Source: Nematopogon swammerdamellus (lineage: Eukaryota; Arthropoda; Insecta; Lepidoptera; Adelidae). Taken from it: a DNA stretch of 64,000 nucleotides. The DNA lies in the NCBI GenBank assembly GCA_946902875.1, contig OX336348.1, positions 14,099,741-14,163,740 of the forward strand, read 5' to 3'. The position numbers and the translations under genes were made by a program. Below are positions 19,299 through 29,619 of the stretch, piece after piece; position 1 is the stretch's first letter; every line of letters begins with the position of its first letter. The notes beneath the pieces were generated by a model. That model had not been told where the DNA came from. It made no database searches and saw only the letters and a program-made list of their open reading frames with translations.

Positions 19299-20662
19299 GA
19301 ATAAGTAAGTAACTGAGGGCGAGGCCGAAGGCCGAGCTGCGGTTAAGAATACCATAAACCTTCTCGAAGACAGTAAGTAACTATGGGTGAGGCCGAAGGC
19401 CGAGCTGCGTTCAGGAAGACGAATAACCTTCTCGAAGAGAGTAAGTAACTGTGGGCGAGGCCGAAGGCCGAGCTGCGTTCAGGAAGACGATAAACCTTCT
19501 CGAAGACAGTAAGTAACCATGGGCGAGGCCGAAGGCCGAGCTGCGTTCAAGAAGACGATAAACCTTCTCGAAGACAGTAAGTAACTATGGGCGAGGCCGA
19601 AGGCCGAGCTGCGTTCAAGAAGACGACAAACGTTCTCGAAGACAGTAAGTAACTATGGGCGAGGTCGAAGGCCGAGCTGCGTTCAGGAAGACGATAAACC
19701 TTCTCGAAGACAGTAAGTAACCATGGGCGAGGCCGAAGGCCGAGCTGCGTTCAAGAAGACCATAAACCTTCTCGAAGACAGTGAGTAACTATGGGCGAGG
19801 CCGAAGGCCGAGCTGCGTTCAGGAAGACGATAAACCTTCTCGAAGAGAGTAAGTAACTATGGGCGAGGCCGAAGGCCGAGCTGCGTTCAAGAAGACGATA
19901 AACCTTCTCGAAGACAGTAAGTAACTATGGGCGAGGCCGAAGGCCGAGCTGCGTTCAGGAAGTCGATAAACCTTCTCGAAGACAGTAATTAACTATGGTC
20001 GAGGCCGAAGGCCGAGCTGCGTTCAGGAAGACGAATAACCTTCTCGAAGACAGTAAGTAACTATGGGCGAGGCCGAAGGCCGAGCTGCGTTCAGGAAGAC
20101 GATAAACATGCTCTAAGACAGTAAGTAACTATGGGCTAGGCCGAAGGCCGAGCTACGTTCAGGTAGACAAATAACCTTCTCGAAGACAGTAAGTAACTAT
20201 GGGTGAGGCCGAAGGCCGAGCTGCGTTCAGGAAGACGATAAACCTGCTCGAAGACAGTAAGTAACTATGAGCGAGGCCGAAGGCCGAGCTGCTTTCAGGA
20301 AGTCGATAAACCTTCTCGAAGACAGTAAGTAACTATAGGCGAGGCCGAAGGCCGAGCTGCGTTCAGGTAGACAAATAACCTTCTCGAAGACAGTTAGTAA
20401 CTATGGGTGAGGCCGAAGGCCGAGCTGCGTTAAAGAAGACGATAAACCTTCTCGAAGACAGTAAGTAACTATGGGCGAGGCCGAAGGCCGAGCTGCGTTC
20501 AGGAAGTCGATAAACCTTCTCGAAGGCAGTAAGTAACTATGGGCGAGGCCAAAAGCCGAGCTGCGTTCAGGTAGACAAATAACCTTCTCGAAGACAGTAA
20601 GTAACTATGGGCGAGGCCGAAGGCCGAGCTGCGTTCAAGAAGACGATAAACCTTCTCGAAGA
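19299..20662 (+). repeat. 68-bp tandem array, about 20 copies
   Basis: Each unit reads AAGTAACTATGGGCGAGGCC, then GAAGGCCGAGCTGCGTTCAG and GAAGACGATAAACCTTCTCG with AAGACAGT, 68 bases in all. The core GGCCGAAGGCCGAGCTGCGTTCA also appears singly, diverged and in both orientations at 24940-25345. Each unit is a few percent diverged from its neighbours. Confidence 0.93.
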
Positions 20663-20664
20663 CT

Positions 20665-21487
20665 TTATCCTATTCTATCCTATCCTATCCTATCCTATCC
20701 TACCCTATCCTTTCCTATCCTATCCTATCCTATCCTATCCTATCCTATCCTATCCTATCCTATCCTATCCTATCCTATCCTATCCTATCCTATCCTATCC
20801 TATCCTATCCTATCCTATCCTATCCTATCCTATCCTATCCTATCCTATCCTATCCTATCCTATCCTATCCTATCCTATCCTATCCTATCCTATCCTATCC
20901 TATCCTATCCTATCCTATCCTATCCTATCCTATCCTATCCTATCCTATCCTATCCTATCCTATCCTATCCTATCCTATCCTATCCTATCCTATCCTATCC
21001 TATCCTATCCTATCCTATCCTATCCTATCCTATCCTATCCTATCCTATCCTATCCTATCCTATCCTATCCTATCCTATCCTATCCTATCCTATCCTATCC
21101 TATCCTATCCTATCCTATCCTATCCTATCCTATCCTATCCTATCCTATCCTATCCTATCCTATCCTATCCTATCCTATCCTATCCTATCCTATCCTATCC
21201 TATCCTATCCTATCCTATCCTATCCTATCCTATCCTATCCTATCCTATCCTATCCTATCCCATCCTATCCTATCCTATCCTATTCTATCCTATCCTATCC
21301 TATCCTATCCTATCCTATCCTATGCTATCCTATCCTATCCTATCCTATCCTATCCTATGCTATCCTATCCTATCCTATCCTATCTTATCCTATCCTATCC
21401 TATCCTATCCTATCCTATCCTCACCTATCCTATCCTATCCTATCCTATCCTATCCTATCCTATGCTATCCTATCCTATCCTATCCTA
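20665..21487 (+). repeat. TATCC pentanucleotide microsatellite, about 165 units
   Basis: An almost pure run of TATCC for about 820 bp, with imperfections concentrated in the last 230 bp (CATCC, TATGC, TATTC, TCACC). It follows the 68-bp array directly. It produces a long artefactual reading frame with the repeat S-Y-P-I-L. Confidence 0.97.
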
Positions 21488-21585
21488 TAAGGTAAGAAGG
21501 GAATAATAAATATGGCAAAATAAATATCTGAATTTGAATCTGAAGGGACCTACAGTTTTACGTGGAATCCGAACCACGGTTGGGC
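21488..21585 (-). mobile_element. SINE A fragment with small insert
   Basis: GGTAAGAAGGGA resumes as AGGGACCTACAGTTTTACGT after about 40 unrelated bases that include GAATTTGAATCTGA. It ends at GGAATCCGAACCACGG. Confidence 0.6.
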
Positions 21586-21926
21586 TTATAATTTTTTATT
21601 TCATTCATTTTGGTTTAAACCATTAAGTGTCTTATATTTTTGAAATCGCCTTTAGAAGCTCTTGACAATGATACCCCACTCGGTGGGGTTTGAAGAAAAT
21701 ATTTTTGTAAAGTGTGACAATATGGGGTCCCACGGCCGCCATTTTTTATTTATGGAAAAATTTGGTACCCCATGACAAGGGGACCATCATAACAAATCGA
21801 TTGACACCACGATCATCAAAATCGAATGAGTAGTTTAGCAGTTACGGTGGAACATCCGTACATACCCAGCCACATAGACTGCCAACCACATTACCCTCCT
21901 TTTTGGCTCTGCCATAGTCGGGTAAA

Positions 21927-22134
21927 AAGCACATTTATGGAAATATTTCGCCCCGATGTCGTCGGTGGCGTCTTCAGTCAAGTGAGAAATAAGTAAATAT
22001 GATTATGATTTGATAGATATGTTCTTTTAAATATTTTCTTCTTTTTTTATTATTCTATATAAAAAATAATAAATAACTTGACTGAAGACGCCACCGACGA
22101 CATATCGGGGCGAAATATTTCCATAAATGTGCTT
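21927..22134. repeat. Foldback: 57-bp arms, about 90-base loop
   Basis: Left arm 21927-21983 (AAGCACATTTATGGAAATAT...) matches the reverse complement of 22076-22134 except for a 2-base indel. GC-rich, gene-free DNA follows at 22190-22350. Confidence 0.85.
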
Positions 22135-22694
22135 TCTTACTATTCTATTACTGAAATATGTGTATTACTTGTCTATTGCTGGTTTGCTGCTACCTCAGCC
22201 CGCGCTTCCGCACTTCGCGCCTCACGCCACGCACGCCGCACCCGCTGACGCCTAGCTCAGTAGCGTTAGTATCGCTGTCGCGTAGCCAAAGAATATAATA
22301 CCGCGTAGCCACGCCCGTATTATATGTGTAATTGAGCTACCTACCCCTCGCGCGTGTACGAATTTGGTTTTTTTTTGCGTTATTTGTTTTATTACTAACA
22401 TTTGTTGTGTTCAAATGCCAATACGAGTAAAAAAAGGAATAGGAATATGACTATGACGTGTGCGCTAGCTTCACTTGTCATGTCACTTAATTACGTAGAA
22501 TTATTATTACATGGTAGTACATATTAATTTAATGCCTGAAATACGAAGTAACGACAGTTCAGTTTAACACCTGGTGGCGGGAGCATTCGTCTATCCGACT
22601 TTTTTGTCGACGGTACCGATAGCTGTTACGTCATAACCGTCAGCGGTGGCATACTGGAACCAGACGACTAATACATCAAAAATACTTACATAAT

Positions 22695-23103
22695 TTAAAA
22701 TTCAATTAATTGAATTATTTCTGTAACCTCTTCTTCCGGCACAGGGAAGGTGGATGGTTCTGTAGAAGTTGTAGCTGTTGATTCTGTTTCTCTATTTACG
22801 GTTCTCGTAGTTTTCGTAATTTTTGACAGAACTTCTGGAGATATAATGTAAGTGTGGCAGCTTTCTTTCAAAATTTTTAGTTGGTTCCTTATCAAAAGTA
22901 TTGAATAGAGTTTTGGTGGCTAGTCTATTTCGTTGTTTAGTTTTTACAATGTTCATTGTACTGAAAATTTGCTTGAAAAGGCGAAGGTATATACAGCCAA
23001 AGCGATTATTTTGATTAATTCGTTCAAGTTCATAGATCGTCGATGATCTATGATGTGATGATGTGATGAAGAACAGGTAAAATCTATGAGGGTATACAGC
23101 CAA
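22695..23103 (-). pseudogene. hAT transposase C-terminal (dimerisation) remnant
   Basis: On minus, residues I-F-S-T-M-N-I-V-K-T-K-Q-R-N-R-L correspond to the conserved end of hAT transposases. Upstream D, D and E regions and the BED finger are absent. A frameshift separates this from a following Thr/Glu-rich stretch ending at 22695. It sits about 150 bases from the right TIR, in the position expected for a deletion derivative. Confidence 0.65.
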
Positions 23104-23547
23104 GTCAATGTCCGTGCTTCAAATTTTATCACTATTAAAAGTCACTAAAAGCCACTAGATTTTTTCTAGTGACTAAGTCTTTAAAAAATGTCACCAAAGA
23201 CGTCAAAAACTCACTAGATCTAGTGACAAAGTCACTAAAACGGCAACACTGGTGAACCCACACCTTTGTAAAATAATCTCCGCGCCCTAGACCCAACTAA
23301 GTTCGTCTAGGGCAACGAATATTGTCAAACGACCCATGCACACCTATTGTTATATAATGCTACGTAAGTACTGATGGGCAAGGATTCAATCCCATTTGGG
23401 ACCGAATCCTTATTCGAGACTTTATAGGGATTTTATTGGGAAAGTTGGGGAAGGTTCCTCATTCGATCCTACGAAATAGGATTTTATTTTATTATTAGAT
23501 TTCAACATCGTGAATGAGTTGTTTTCATTAGTACTAAGCATAATTTG

Positions 23548-24025
23548 TACCGTGTGGGGTCGGTACTTAAAAAGAATAGCCCCACTGCATCTCTCCCCGT
23601 CGCATGTCGTAAAAGTCGACTAAGGGATAAGAAAAGAAAATTCGTCAGCCTCGGTAGCTCAGTGGCGCGGTTGGTTAGTCAACTGTTATTAAGCAACGCT
23701 GAGCGCGGTCATGATTGGATGGGTGACCGCTCGACCGTTGGAGGCTGACCGTGGTTCGGATTCCACGTTAAACTGTAGGCCCCTTCCCTTCTTACCTTAC
23801 TAGGTGGTAGGGTTTATCCCGGCCGGTTTGATACCACCGCACTGAACGAAACGTCGGTCGAAACGGCTATGTAAATAGTTCGTGTTTTCCGTCCAGTTTA
23901 GTGTAGCCGACATGAAATGAAGGGAAGCACTGACATGGCACCTAGTTCACCCTGTGTTATGGGCTGACATCACGGATGTTGTAGGTGATGAAGCTAACCG
24001 TGTCAGGTTCCATAAAAAAAAAAAA
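23548..24025 (+). mobile_element. SINE C head joined to a full SINE A
   Basis: 23548-23632 is the C head (TACCGTGTGGGGTCGGTAC... to CGACTAAGGGATAAG). After about 11 bases, SINE A begins at 23644 with GTCAGCCTCGGTAGCTCAG. It continues through the 5S-like block (TTAAGCAACGCTGAGCGCGG near 23689; GGATGGGTGACCGC near 23717), the shared body ACCTTACTAGGTGGTAGGG, and poly(A) at about 24015-24025. Confidence 0.82.
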
Positions 24026-24714
24026 TAATAATAATATGGTAGTAGGTATGTAGATCATTGTTTTACTGGATGAATTCCTTTAACTAAATAAATAATGTCT
24101 CGACAGGTTTTAATTTGAATGCATGATTCCCTAGTTATGTTCACAAAATAATCGATATCTGTGGTCGTTTGAGCGCGCGTACATTTCGCCGTGATGTGAG
24201 AGAGGAAAAAGGTCGGTAATAGAGTCTGTTCAGTGACCGTGACAGTGTGAAAAGTTAGGTACCGATTTTTTGCTAGATCTACCAATTTCGGTCATGTTTG
24301 ACCAAAAAACATACAGTCGAATTGAGAACCTCCTCCTTTTTTTGAAGTCGGTTAAAAAATAACGATTAGAGGTCATAATCTCCCGATATTTGTTAAATCA
24401 ATACTAATTAGAAATTTGTAAGGGATGGTCATAGAGTAAGTTACTTTGTTTTATGAGATACTGAGGTATAAGACTCTATGTATGATACTAAAGCTAAATT
24501 GACGATTTTTAGAAATATTTCTATTATGTATGTTCCACCATAACTCTTAAACCGATCATCTGAATTCGATGAAACATCGTACAAGGATGTTATATCCTAT
24601 ACTATACGACCCAGAGGATAAGCTAAATAAAATTCAGTTCCGGTTACGCTAAGATGTGGTTCCCAAACTGAAATGTTTCGCGCGCCATTTAGCGCAAGTA
24701 GGTATCAGGTATGA

Positions 24715-24830
24715 GTTATGTATGAGCGAGCCGGGCGGCGCGCGGCGTGGCGGAGCGGGCGGCGCGGCGGAGCGGGCGGCGCGGCGCGCGGGCGGGTGCC
24801 TATAAAAGCGCACTGCCCATACTATAGAAA
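24715..24830 (+). promoter_or_regulatory. CpG-dense block ending in a TATA-like box
   Basis: About 80 bases of GGCGCGGCGGAGCGGGC-type sequence lead into GCCTATAAAAGCGCAC near 24800-24812. It looks like a core promoter, but no ORF follows and it lies inside a hAT element. This may be a captured or chance promoter. Confidence 0.3.
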
Positions 24831-24939
24831 GCCAAAATTGTAATTTGATTCGATCCTAATTTTTTTATCCTATTCTTATGGTACAAGATACATGTAAACT
24901 AAATATGACGTCACCGATACGAAACATGTACCTTTTCGA

Positions 24940-25345
24940 AGTAAGTAACTAAGGGACAGGCCGAAAGCGGAGCTTCGTTCAAGTTAACGATATATTTCTC
25001 GATGAAAGTAAGTAAATAAGGGCGAGAATATCGTTTACGCGAACGCAACTCGGCGTTCGGCAGGGCATTAACTTAGTTTCTTTGAGAAGTATTATCATTT
25101 ACTTGAACGCAGCCCGGCCTTCGGCCTCGTCGGCCTCTTTGAAAAAGTACATGGTTTACCTATAGGGAGCTCCGCCTTCGGCGTCGCCATAGGTAACTTA
25201 GTTTCTTCGAGAAAAATAACGTTTACCTGAAAGGAGCTCGACCTTCGGCCTAATCAGTAGTTACATATTTTGTTCGAGAAGGTTTGTCATTACCCTGAAA
25301 CCCTGAATGCAGCTCAGCTTTCGACCTTCTCGCTTTATAACTTAC
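24940..25345. repeat. Diverged GGCCGAAGGCC repeats in both orientations
   Basis: Several degenerate relatives of the 68-bp unit occur here: AGTAAGTAACTAAGGGACAGGCCGAAAGC on +, and CGGCCTTCGGCCT or TCCGCCTTCGGC on the other strand. Near 25365-25390 is the motif GAGAGCGGGCAAAAGCTAGT that recurs in moth repeats. Confidence 0.6.
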
Positions 25346-25425
25346 TTTCTCTCTTTTGAAATACGAATTTCACGAGAGCGGGCAAAAGCTAGTAAACTAT
25401 AATAGTTACTAAAAATAATACTGTG

Positions 25426-25820
25426 TTATGTAATCCGGTCGCCTGAGTCGAAGGGACCTAAGCACATTCTCCGACCAGCCAATATCCCCTCCGAGAAGGT
25501 AGGTGCCCGTGCATACCGGAGACTTCCCTGGATTGCTGGATATACTGAACTAGAAGAGAACACAGCTGAGCCTGCTATGCGGCCATCTTACATCCAGTAC
25601 GGTGGTACTAACCCAGTCGGCTACAATTTGAGCCTACAACCTCGTAAGGGGCAAGGGAAGGTACCTAGTTTTACACCAGTTCTAAACGGTGAAGCAGCAG
25701 GTGTAAGTATGCACGTAAATTTTTTCATCAGAAAAAACTCATTGGTACACACCGACCGGATTCGAACCTCGGACCACTTGCATGAAAACCCGATGCCCAA
25801 AAACTCGGCCACCCGCCGCT
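25426..25820 (-). mobile_element. SINE family B (tRNA-like head), near full length
   Basis: On minus it begins AGCGGCGGGTGGCCGAG with a tRNA Ser/Leu-like A box, then GAGGTTCGAATCCGG (B box), CCAATGAG, the body CTTAC(G)AGG...GTACCACCGTACTGG, and ends ACCGGATTACATAA. The other good copy is 57279-57915. Confidence 0.85.
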
Positions 25821-26445
25821 TAACTTGTGTAATGTAATCAGAGATGTAATGTCATCAGATCAGAGCGGATAGTCCAAGCGATCCCTTGCAATGACCACTC
25901 ACAAATACGACTCGTGAAAACTCGTTACAAACTTGCGTGGCTCATAACGAGATCCTCGCCCTTAATGATTTAGTTTCTTCTTTTGAAATACGAATTTCAC
26001 GCGAGCGAAGCCGCGGGCAAAGGCTAGTTAAAAACATAAAATCCTTTCGATCTTAAAATAGGATTAAATCCGGGACTTTATGATAAAATTTCGCTCATAT
26101 TACAGAACAACTTCACATAATTAACCTTAAAACATAAAATCCTCATTCGGTCCTAGAATAGGATTAAATCCGGGCTTTTAAGATAAAATCCCGCCCATAA
26201 AGATTCAATCCCGGGATCGACCCATCAGTATACGTAAGCAGTCCGCAATATAAGTTACTCTATGGCAGTCCGCATCGTCAACGGCCGGCGGCGCACCGCG
26301 CGCGAGCGAGCACCGACGTACCTACAGTTAAGGGGAACACACACGGGCAAAATAGTTTAAATTTTTATTGTAATTTTTTTAAATTTTAACTTCTATCCTA
26401 CAAATTGTGTTTCGTAATAAGAAGTTTTTTTTAGGGGCGGAGTGA
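25821..26445 (+). other. Right end of hAT element 2 and gypsy 3' untranslated region with polypurine tract
   Basis: 26239-26445 resumes gypsy sequence. AGGGGCGGAG at 26433-26442, just upstream of the 3' LTR, fits a polypurine tract for plus-strand priming. No ORF. Confidence 0.6.
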
Positions 26446-26714
26446 TGTGGCGGTCAGCACATTCCATAGCGCGCTTGGACTTTGTACAGTCACGTACGCC
26501 ACTGAGTTTCCTCTCACCCCGCGCGCGCACCGCCACGTTCCTCCGCACCGCCCCGAGGGCTTCAGTATGTACCGCGCGCTACGACGCGCCTCCTGTGTTG
26601 TAAGTTGTAAGAGACAGTAAATACAGTGATACCTGAAAACGTTGTTTCTTTCCACTATCACGGACAATAGACTCGACCACAGTCAGGTGATACCCCTGCG
26701 CCTTAAAGTGGTAT
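26446..26714 (+). repeat. 3' LTR
   Basis: 269 bp, nearly identical to the 5' LTR: one substitution and a 7-bp tandem duplication (GTTGTAAGTTGTAAG). Confidence 0.93.
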
Positions 26715-26715
26715 A

Positions 26716-26960
26716 TGTTTTACCATCACTTCTGCAATTTTCTTAGACCTTCCCTTCATTGAAGAAGTTGAGTCCGAACCTGTGAGTGTATGTAAACCTA
26801 CCACAGAGGTAGAGTGTGGCTTCGCAGTGGTCCGAGGGCTGTTGTGATTCTTTCAACGTCAATTATTCTTTTGGTACATCCTATTCCGAAACTGATAAAG
26901 ACTTGGCAATGTTCTGAAATATCAGTGACGTTTTTAAAATATTATTAGTATTAATGCAAT
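26716..26960 (-). pseudogene. 5' half of the decayed repeat-associated gene split by gypsy
   Basis: On minus the frame gives C-Q-V-F-I-S-F-G, I-I-D-V-E-R-I and L-G-P-L-R-S-H-T-L-P, a frameshift, then G-L-H-T-L-T-G-S-D-S-T-S-S and K-K-I-A-E-V-M-V-K. The H-x-L-T-G-x-D-x-T-S block marks the same uncharacterised family as at 11640-12092. The codons join in frame across the TSD, so both halves were one sequence before the gypsy element arrived. Confidence 0.55.
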
Positions 26961-27420
26961 GACATGGTTACCATATATATACTTATTTTATTTATCTACT
27001 TATACATGTATATACATGTATATACTTATTTTATTTATCTGTGATGGTTACCTACATTTCGCTTTTCGAGATCTGACAATGACGCGATGACGCGAACAGA
27101 ATTGATCCCGTATCACTGTAACTTAACCCTTAATGCAATGACTTAAGGTTACATTTCGCTTTTCGAGATCTGACGAGGACGCGATGACGCGAGTTTAAAT
27201 TTTTTTACCCAAGCGCCGCTAAAGAAGTTTTCTCTTCAATAACCAGGGTTAATATTATAGAAGATGCGTCCTACTAACCTAATGTTGAGGCGGTGCATGT
27301 CGTTTTTGTTACGTTTGCATTTCCGAAAATAAAACTTTTAGGTGGTTATAAAAAAATTAAACACCCTAAAAAAATCTAAACACCCTAACATTGCTTAAAA
27401 AAAAACAAAACAAACAATAT

Positions 27421-27492
27421 TTTGAGGGACACGAACCCATGGTCAAAAAATACAAACCCTACACTATTACCACTGAGCTACCAAATTACATA
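27421..27492 (-). tRNA. tRNA-like sequence, probably a pseudogene or SINE head
   Basis: The minus strand has GGTAGCTCAGTGGTAATAGT (A box) and GGGTTCGTGTCCC (B box and T arm) about 30 bases apart. The acceptor stem does not pair well and the anticodon arm is T-rich, so a working tRNA is unlikely. Confidence 0.35.
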
Positions 27493-27653
27493 AACGACCA
27501 AACGAATATTGGCTTCAGTTGGTTCGCTCCGGGAGAGAAGGAGTAGGATTGCAGGATTAAGGGATTCGCAGGATTAAAAAAGGCTTTCAGGTGTCCTACC
27601 GACATTTGTGTTGTGTGTGTTTGATTGAAAGTCTGAGTATATTATAGTGCCCG

Positions 27654-27782
27654 GGACGGATCTCGGCGTGTCGTCGCCGCAGCGGGCGACCCGCCACGCG
27701 AATAAACTATACAAGTACGGTGCGGGTGCGAGGGAGAACACCGACGAACCGCTGCGGCGGCGACACGCCAAGATCCGCCCCG
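27654..27782. repeat. GC-rich inverted repeat
   Basis: GGACGGATCTCGGCGTGTCG (and on through CCGCAGCGG) at 27654-27686 pairs, with a few mismatches, with 27750-27782 (CCGCTGCGGCGGCGACACGC and on). Confidence 0.7.
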
Positions 27783-29436
27783 CGCTACCTTTGCCTATCC
27801 CAAAAAAGGGATAAAAAAAAATCTGACTGAAGTGTCTGTCTGACTTTTAGAAAGATGGCGGACGGCGGGCGGGAGTTTGTTGCACAGAGTAAATAATCAC
27901 TGCGTTATAAGAGACGGCAATCGCGAACAAAAAAAGAAAACAAGCGTTTCTATGCATGGAGTATTTCTGAAGTACCAACATGAAAAAACTAAAACCACGC
28001 ACACATACGTAGTCACACTAATACATGCACACACACAGATGTACCCGTGTAGATGACCATACAGGTTATGTTTTTATTTTAAAAAGGGGAAATTAAACAA
28101 TTATAAGTTTGAATTAAAGCATTTTATTTGTTTGTATGTTCTCTACTGCCAATTAGCCCGGATATATTCGGTGAAGCTATTGTAAGCTAAGTTCAACACC
28201 TTAGTATCTATGAATTAAAAATAATAAATAACAATAATGGGTCCTGCAATTCACCGTGTTTGAACATAATATTATCCCGATGCTTCGGCATGTCAGAGTC
28301 CAGGAGCAAAGCCACAGAACGTACGTTTAAGGCAGATGATTGGAGTCAGGTTCAAAGCCACAGGTTGTCGTATTAGCGAGATTTTCGAAGTCCAGAGTAA
28401 AGCCAAAGTTGTTAAATTTCCCAAGCACAAAGTCACAGCAGAAGAACGTTGTTTCGTATAATTCGTATCGAAAGCCAAAATAGACAGACACAGTGATTGA
28501 TAAAATAACGTATTTCTCCACAGCACGGCACACGTATTAGTTTAGGCCAAAGAATATAATGTTTAGGTCGACATGCAGCGCTGCCAGACGTAATTGGAGT
28601 AAAATCGGTATTAGATATTTCGAAATTCGTATTTTCTATTAAAAGTTTTACAGGAAATCCCTATTTTATTTTATTTTATGTAAAAGTCCTTTACAAATCA
28701 AGTTGCGTAAAAATCCGTATAGGTAAGTAATAAATTTCGCTGAAAACTCGCGTATTCTTAATCCGTAATCTTTCTTGAAAATCCTTATGAATCCGTATGT
28801 ATGGCGACACTGACGAATTGTACATTTTTTTCTTATGTTGGCATAAATGAGTACCTGGCACGCAGTGTTGCCAACTTAGTGCTAGCGCCACTAGATCTGG
28901 TGGTTTGGAATCCCGTCTGGTGGCCAAATTTGCGATCTAGGGTCTAGTGCTGAGTATGGTGGTTTGATCAGATTTGTTTAGTGGTTGTGCAAAAAATTTA
29001 GTGTTTAAATCGATGAAGTGTTGCAACACGTACCTACACTTTCCCCAAGGATCTGTTAAACAAAATTGGAACCAATGTGTTTATGCTGCACCCATTCCAT
29101 GCGAAGAAGCTGAGACTTCTTCTTCAGAAGAAGACTAATCTCAATTGCTATTTTAGTAATATTATTTTGTATGCAACCATCTGTCCTGTGATTGCAGTGA
29201 TAATAATTATTATGTCGTTTGTCCGGTTTTTCATTATTCTGAAGCCCAGACAAAGCCTCAAAAACCGGAATGTTTGTTACCTCAGAACTTTCGACTGGGT
29301 GAAGCGATTTTGATTTTTTTTTTTAAAGCTGGTGCCTCCCTTGCCGGTCGCATTTCAATTTGGCCACGATCGGATTGGAAAGCGAGGCGGAATCGCTAGG
29401 CCGAAAGCCGAGCGATTCCGCCGAGTACATAGCAAT

Positions 29437-29612
29437 AAAATACTAAAAAAAAACTGTGAAATAAAAAACTAACTCCAAAAATATAAAAACCGCCTTCAAA
29501 AATGTATGAAATAAAAAGAAACCGAACGCTAGAGTTGAAGGCGGTGCTAAAGTAAGCAAAAATAACCGACCGCCTTCAACTCTAGGGTTCGATTTTGATT
29601 ATAATTTTTTAT
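29437..29612. repeat. Foldback-like repeat, copy 1
   Basis: CCGCCTTCAAAAATGTATGA, AGTTGAAGGCGGTGCTA and CCGACCGCCTTCAACTCTAG alternate in both orientations. The same family recurs at 51780-51985. Confidence 0.65.
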
Positions 29613-29619
29613 TTTTGAG

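Larger units (their letters stand above)
17951..23251. mobile_element. hAT-type element 1 in the gypsy 3' region
   Basis: Bounded by TIRs CAGTGTTGCCG and CGGCAACACTG and an 8-bp TSD GTGAACCC (17943-17950, 23252-23259). Both subterminal regions carry AAGTCACTA(A/G)A-type repeats. A minus-strand C-terminal transposase remnant lies near the right end, and the rest of the transposase is absent. The interior holds an inverted-repeat element, a 68-bp tandem array, a TATCC microsatellite and a foldback. It is non-autonomous. Confidence 0.9.
23369..26230. mobile_element. hAT-type element 2 in the gypsy 3' region
   Basis: TIRs TACTGATGGG and CCCATCAGTA with the 8-bp TSD TACGTAAG at 23361-23368 and 26231-26238. 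Subterminal sequences with GGATT(A/C)AATCC and TAAAATCC motifs recur in both orientations. No transposase is seen. It carries SINE C/A at 23548-24025 and SINE B at 25426-25820. Confidence 0.87.
12093..26714 (+). mobile_element. Ty3/gypsy LTR retrotransposon (CsRn1/Kabuki-like), with nested inserts
   Basis: Two LTRs (12093-12354 and 26446-26714) flank gag, pol and a small third ORF. The 5-bp TSD ATGTT lies at 12088-12092 and 26715-26719. Removing the two hAT inserts (17951-23251 and 23369-26230) and their duplicated TSDs leaves an element of about 6.4 kb. The LTRs differ by one substitution and one 7-bp duplication, so insertion is recent and the nested elements are younger still. The Gag C-H-C-C motif and a primer site like the tRNA-Trp type point to the CsRn1/Kabuki lineage. 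The empty site rejoins a minus-strand reading frame exactly, which confirms the boundaries. Confidence 0.92.
26961..28862. other. Gene-free repeats and AT-rich DNA
   Basis: Contents: a direct repeat of about 50 bp (ACATTTCGCTTTTCGAGATC then TGAC...GACGCGATGACGCGA) near 27053 and 27150; TACATGTATATACATGTATA near 27000; an inverted repeat at 27654-27782; and loosely repeated CAAAGCCACAG-like words at 28309, 28354, 28396, 28427 and 28471. No gene is supported. Confidence 0.5.

Noticed and set aside
20607..21506. 299-codon ORF of S-Y-P-I-L repeats
   Set aside because: It is the translation of the TATCC microsatellite; period five gives a stop-free frame by chance.
23689..23740. 5S rRNA gene
   Set aside because: Only the promoter-like central part is present, inside a poly(A)-ended SINE that recurs many times.
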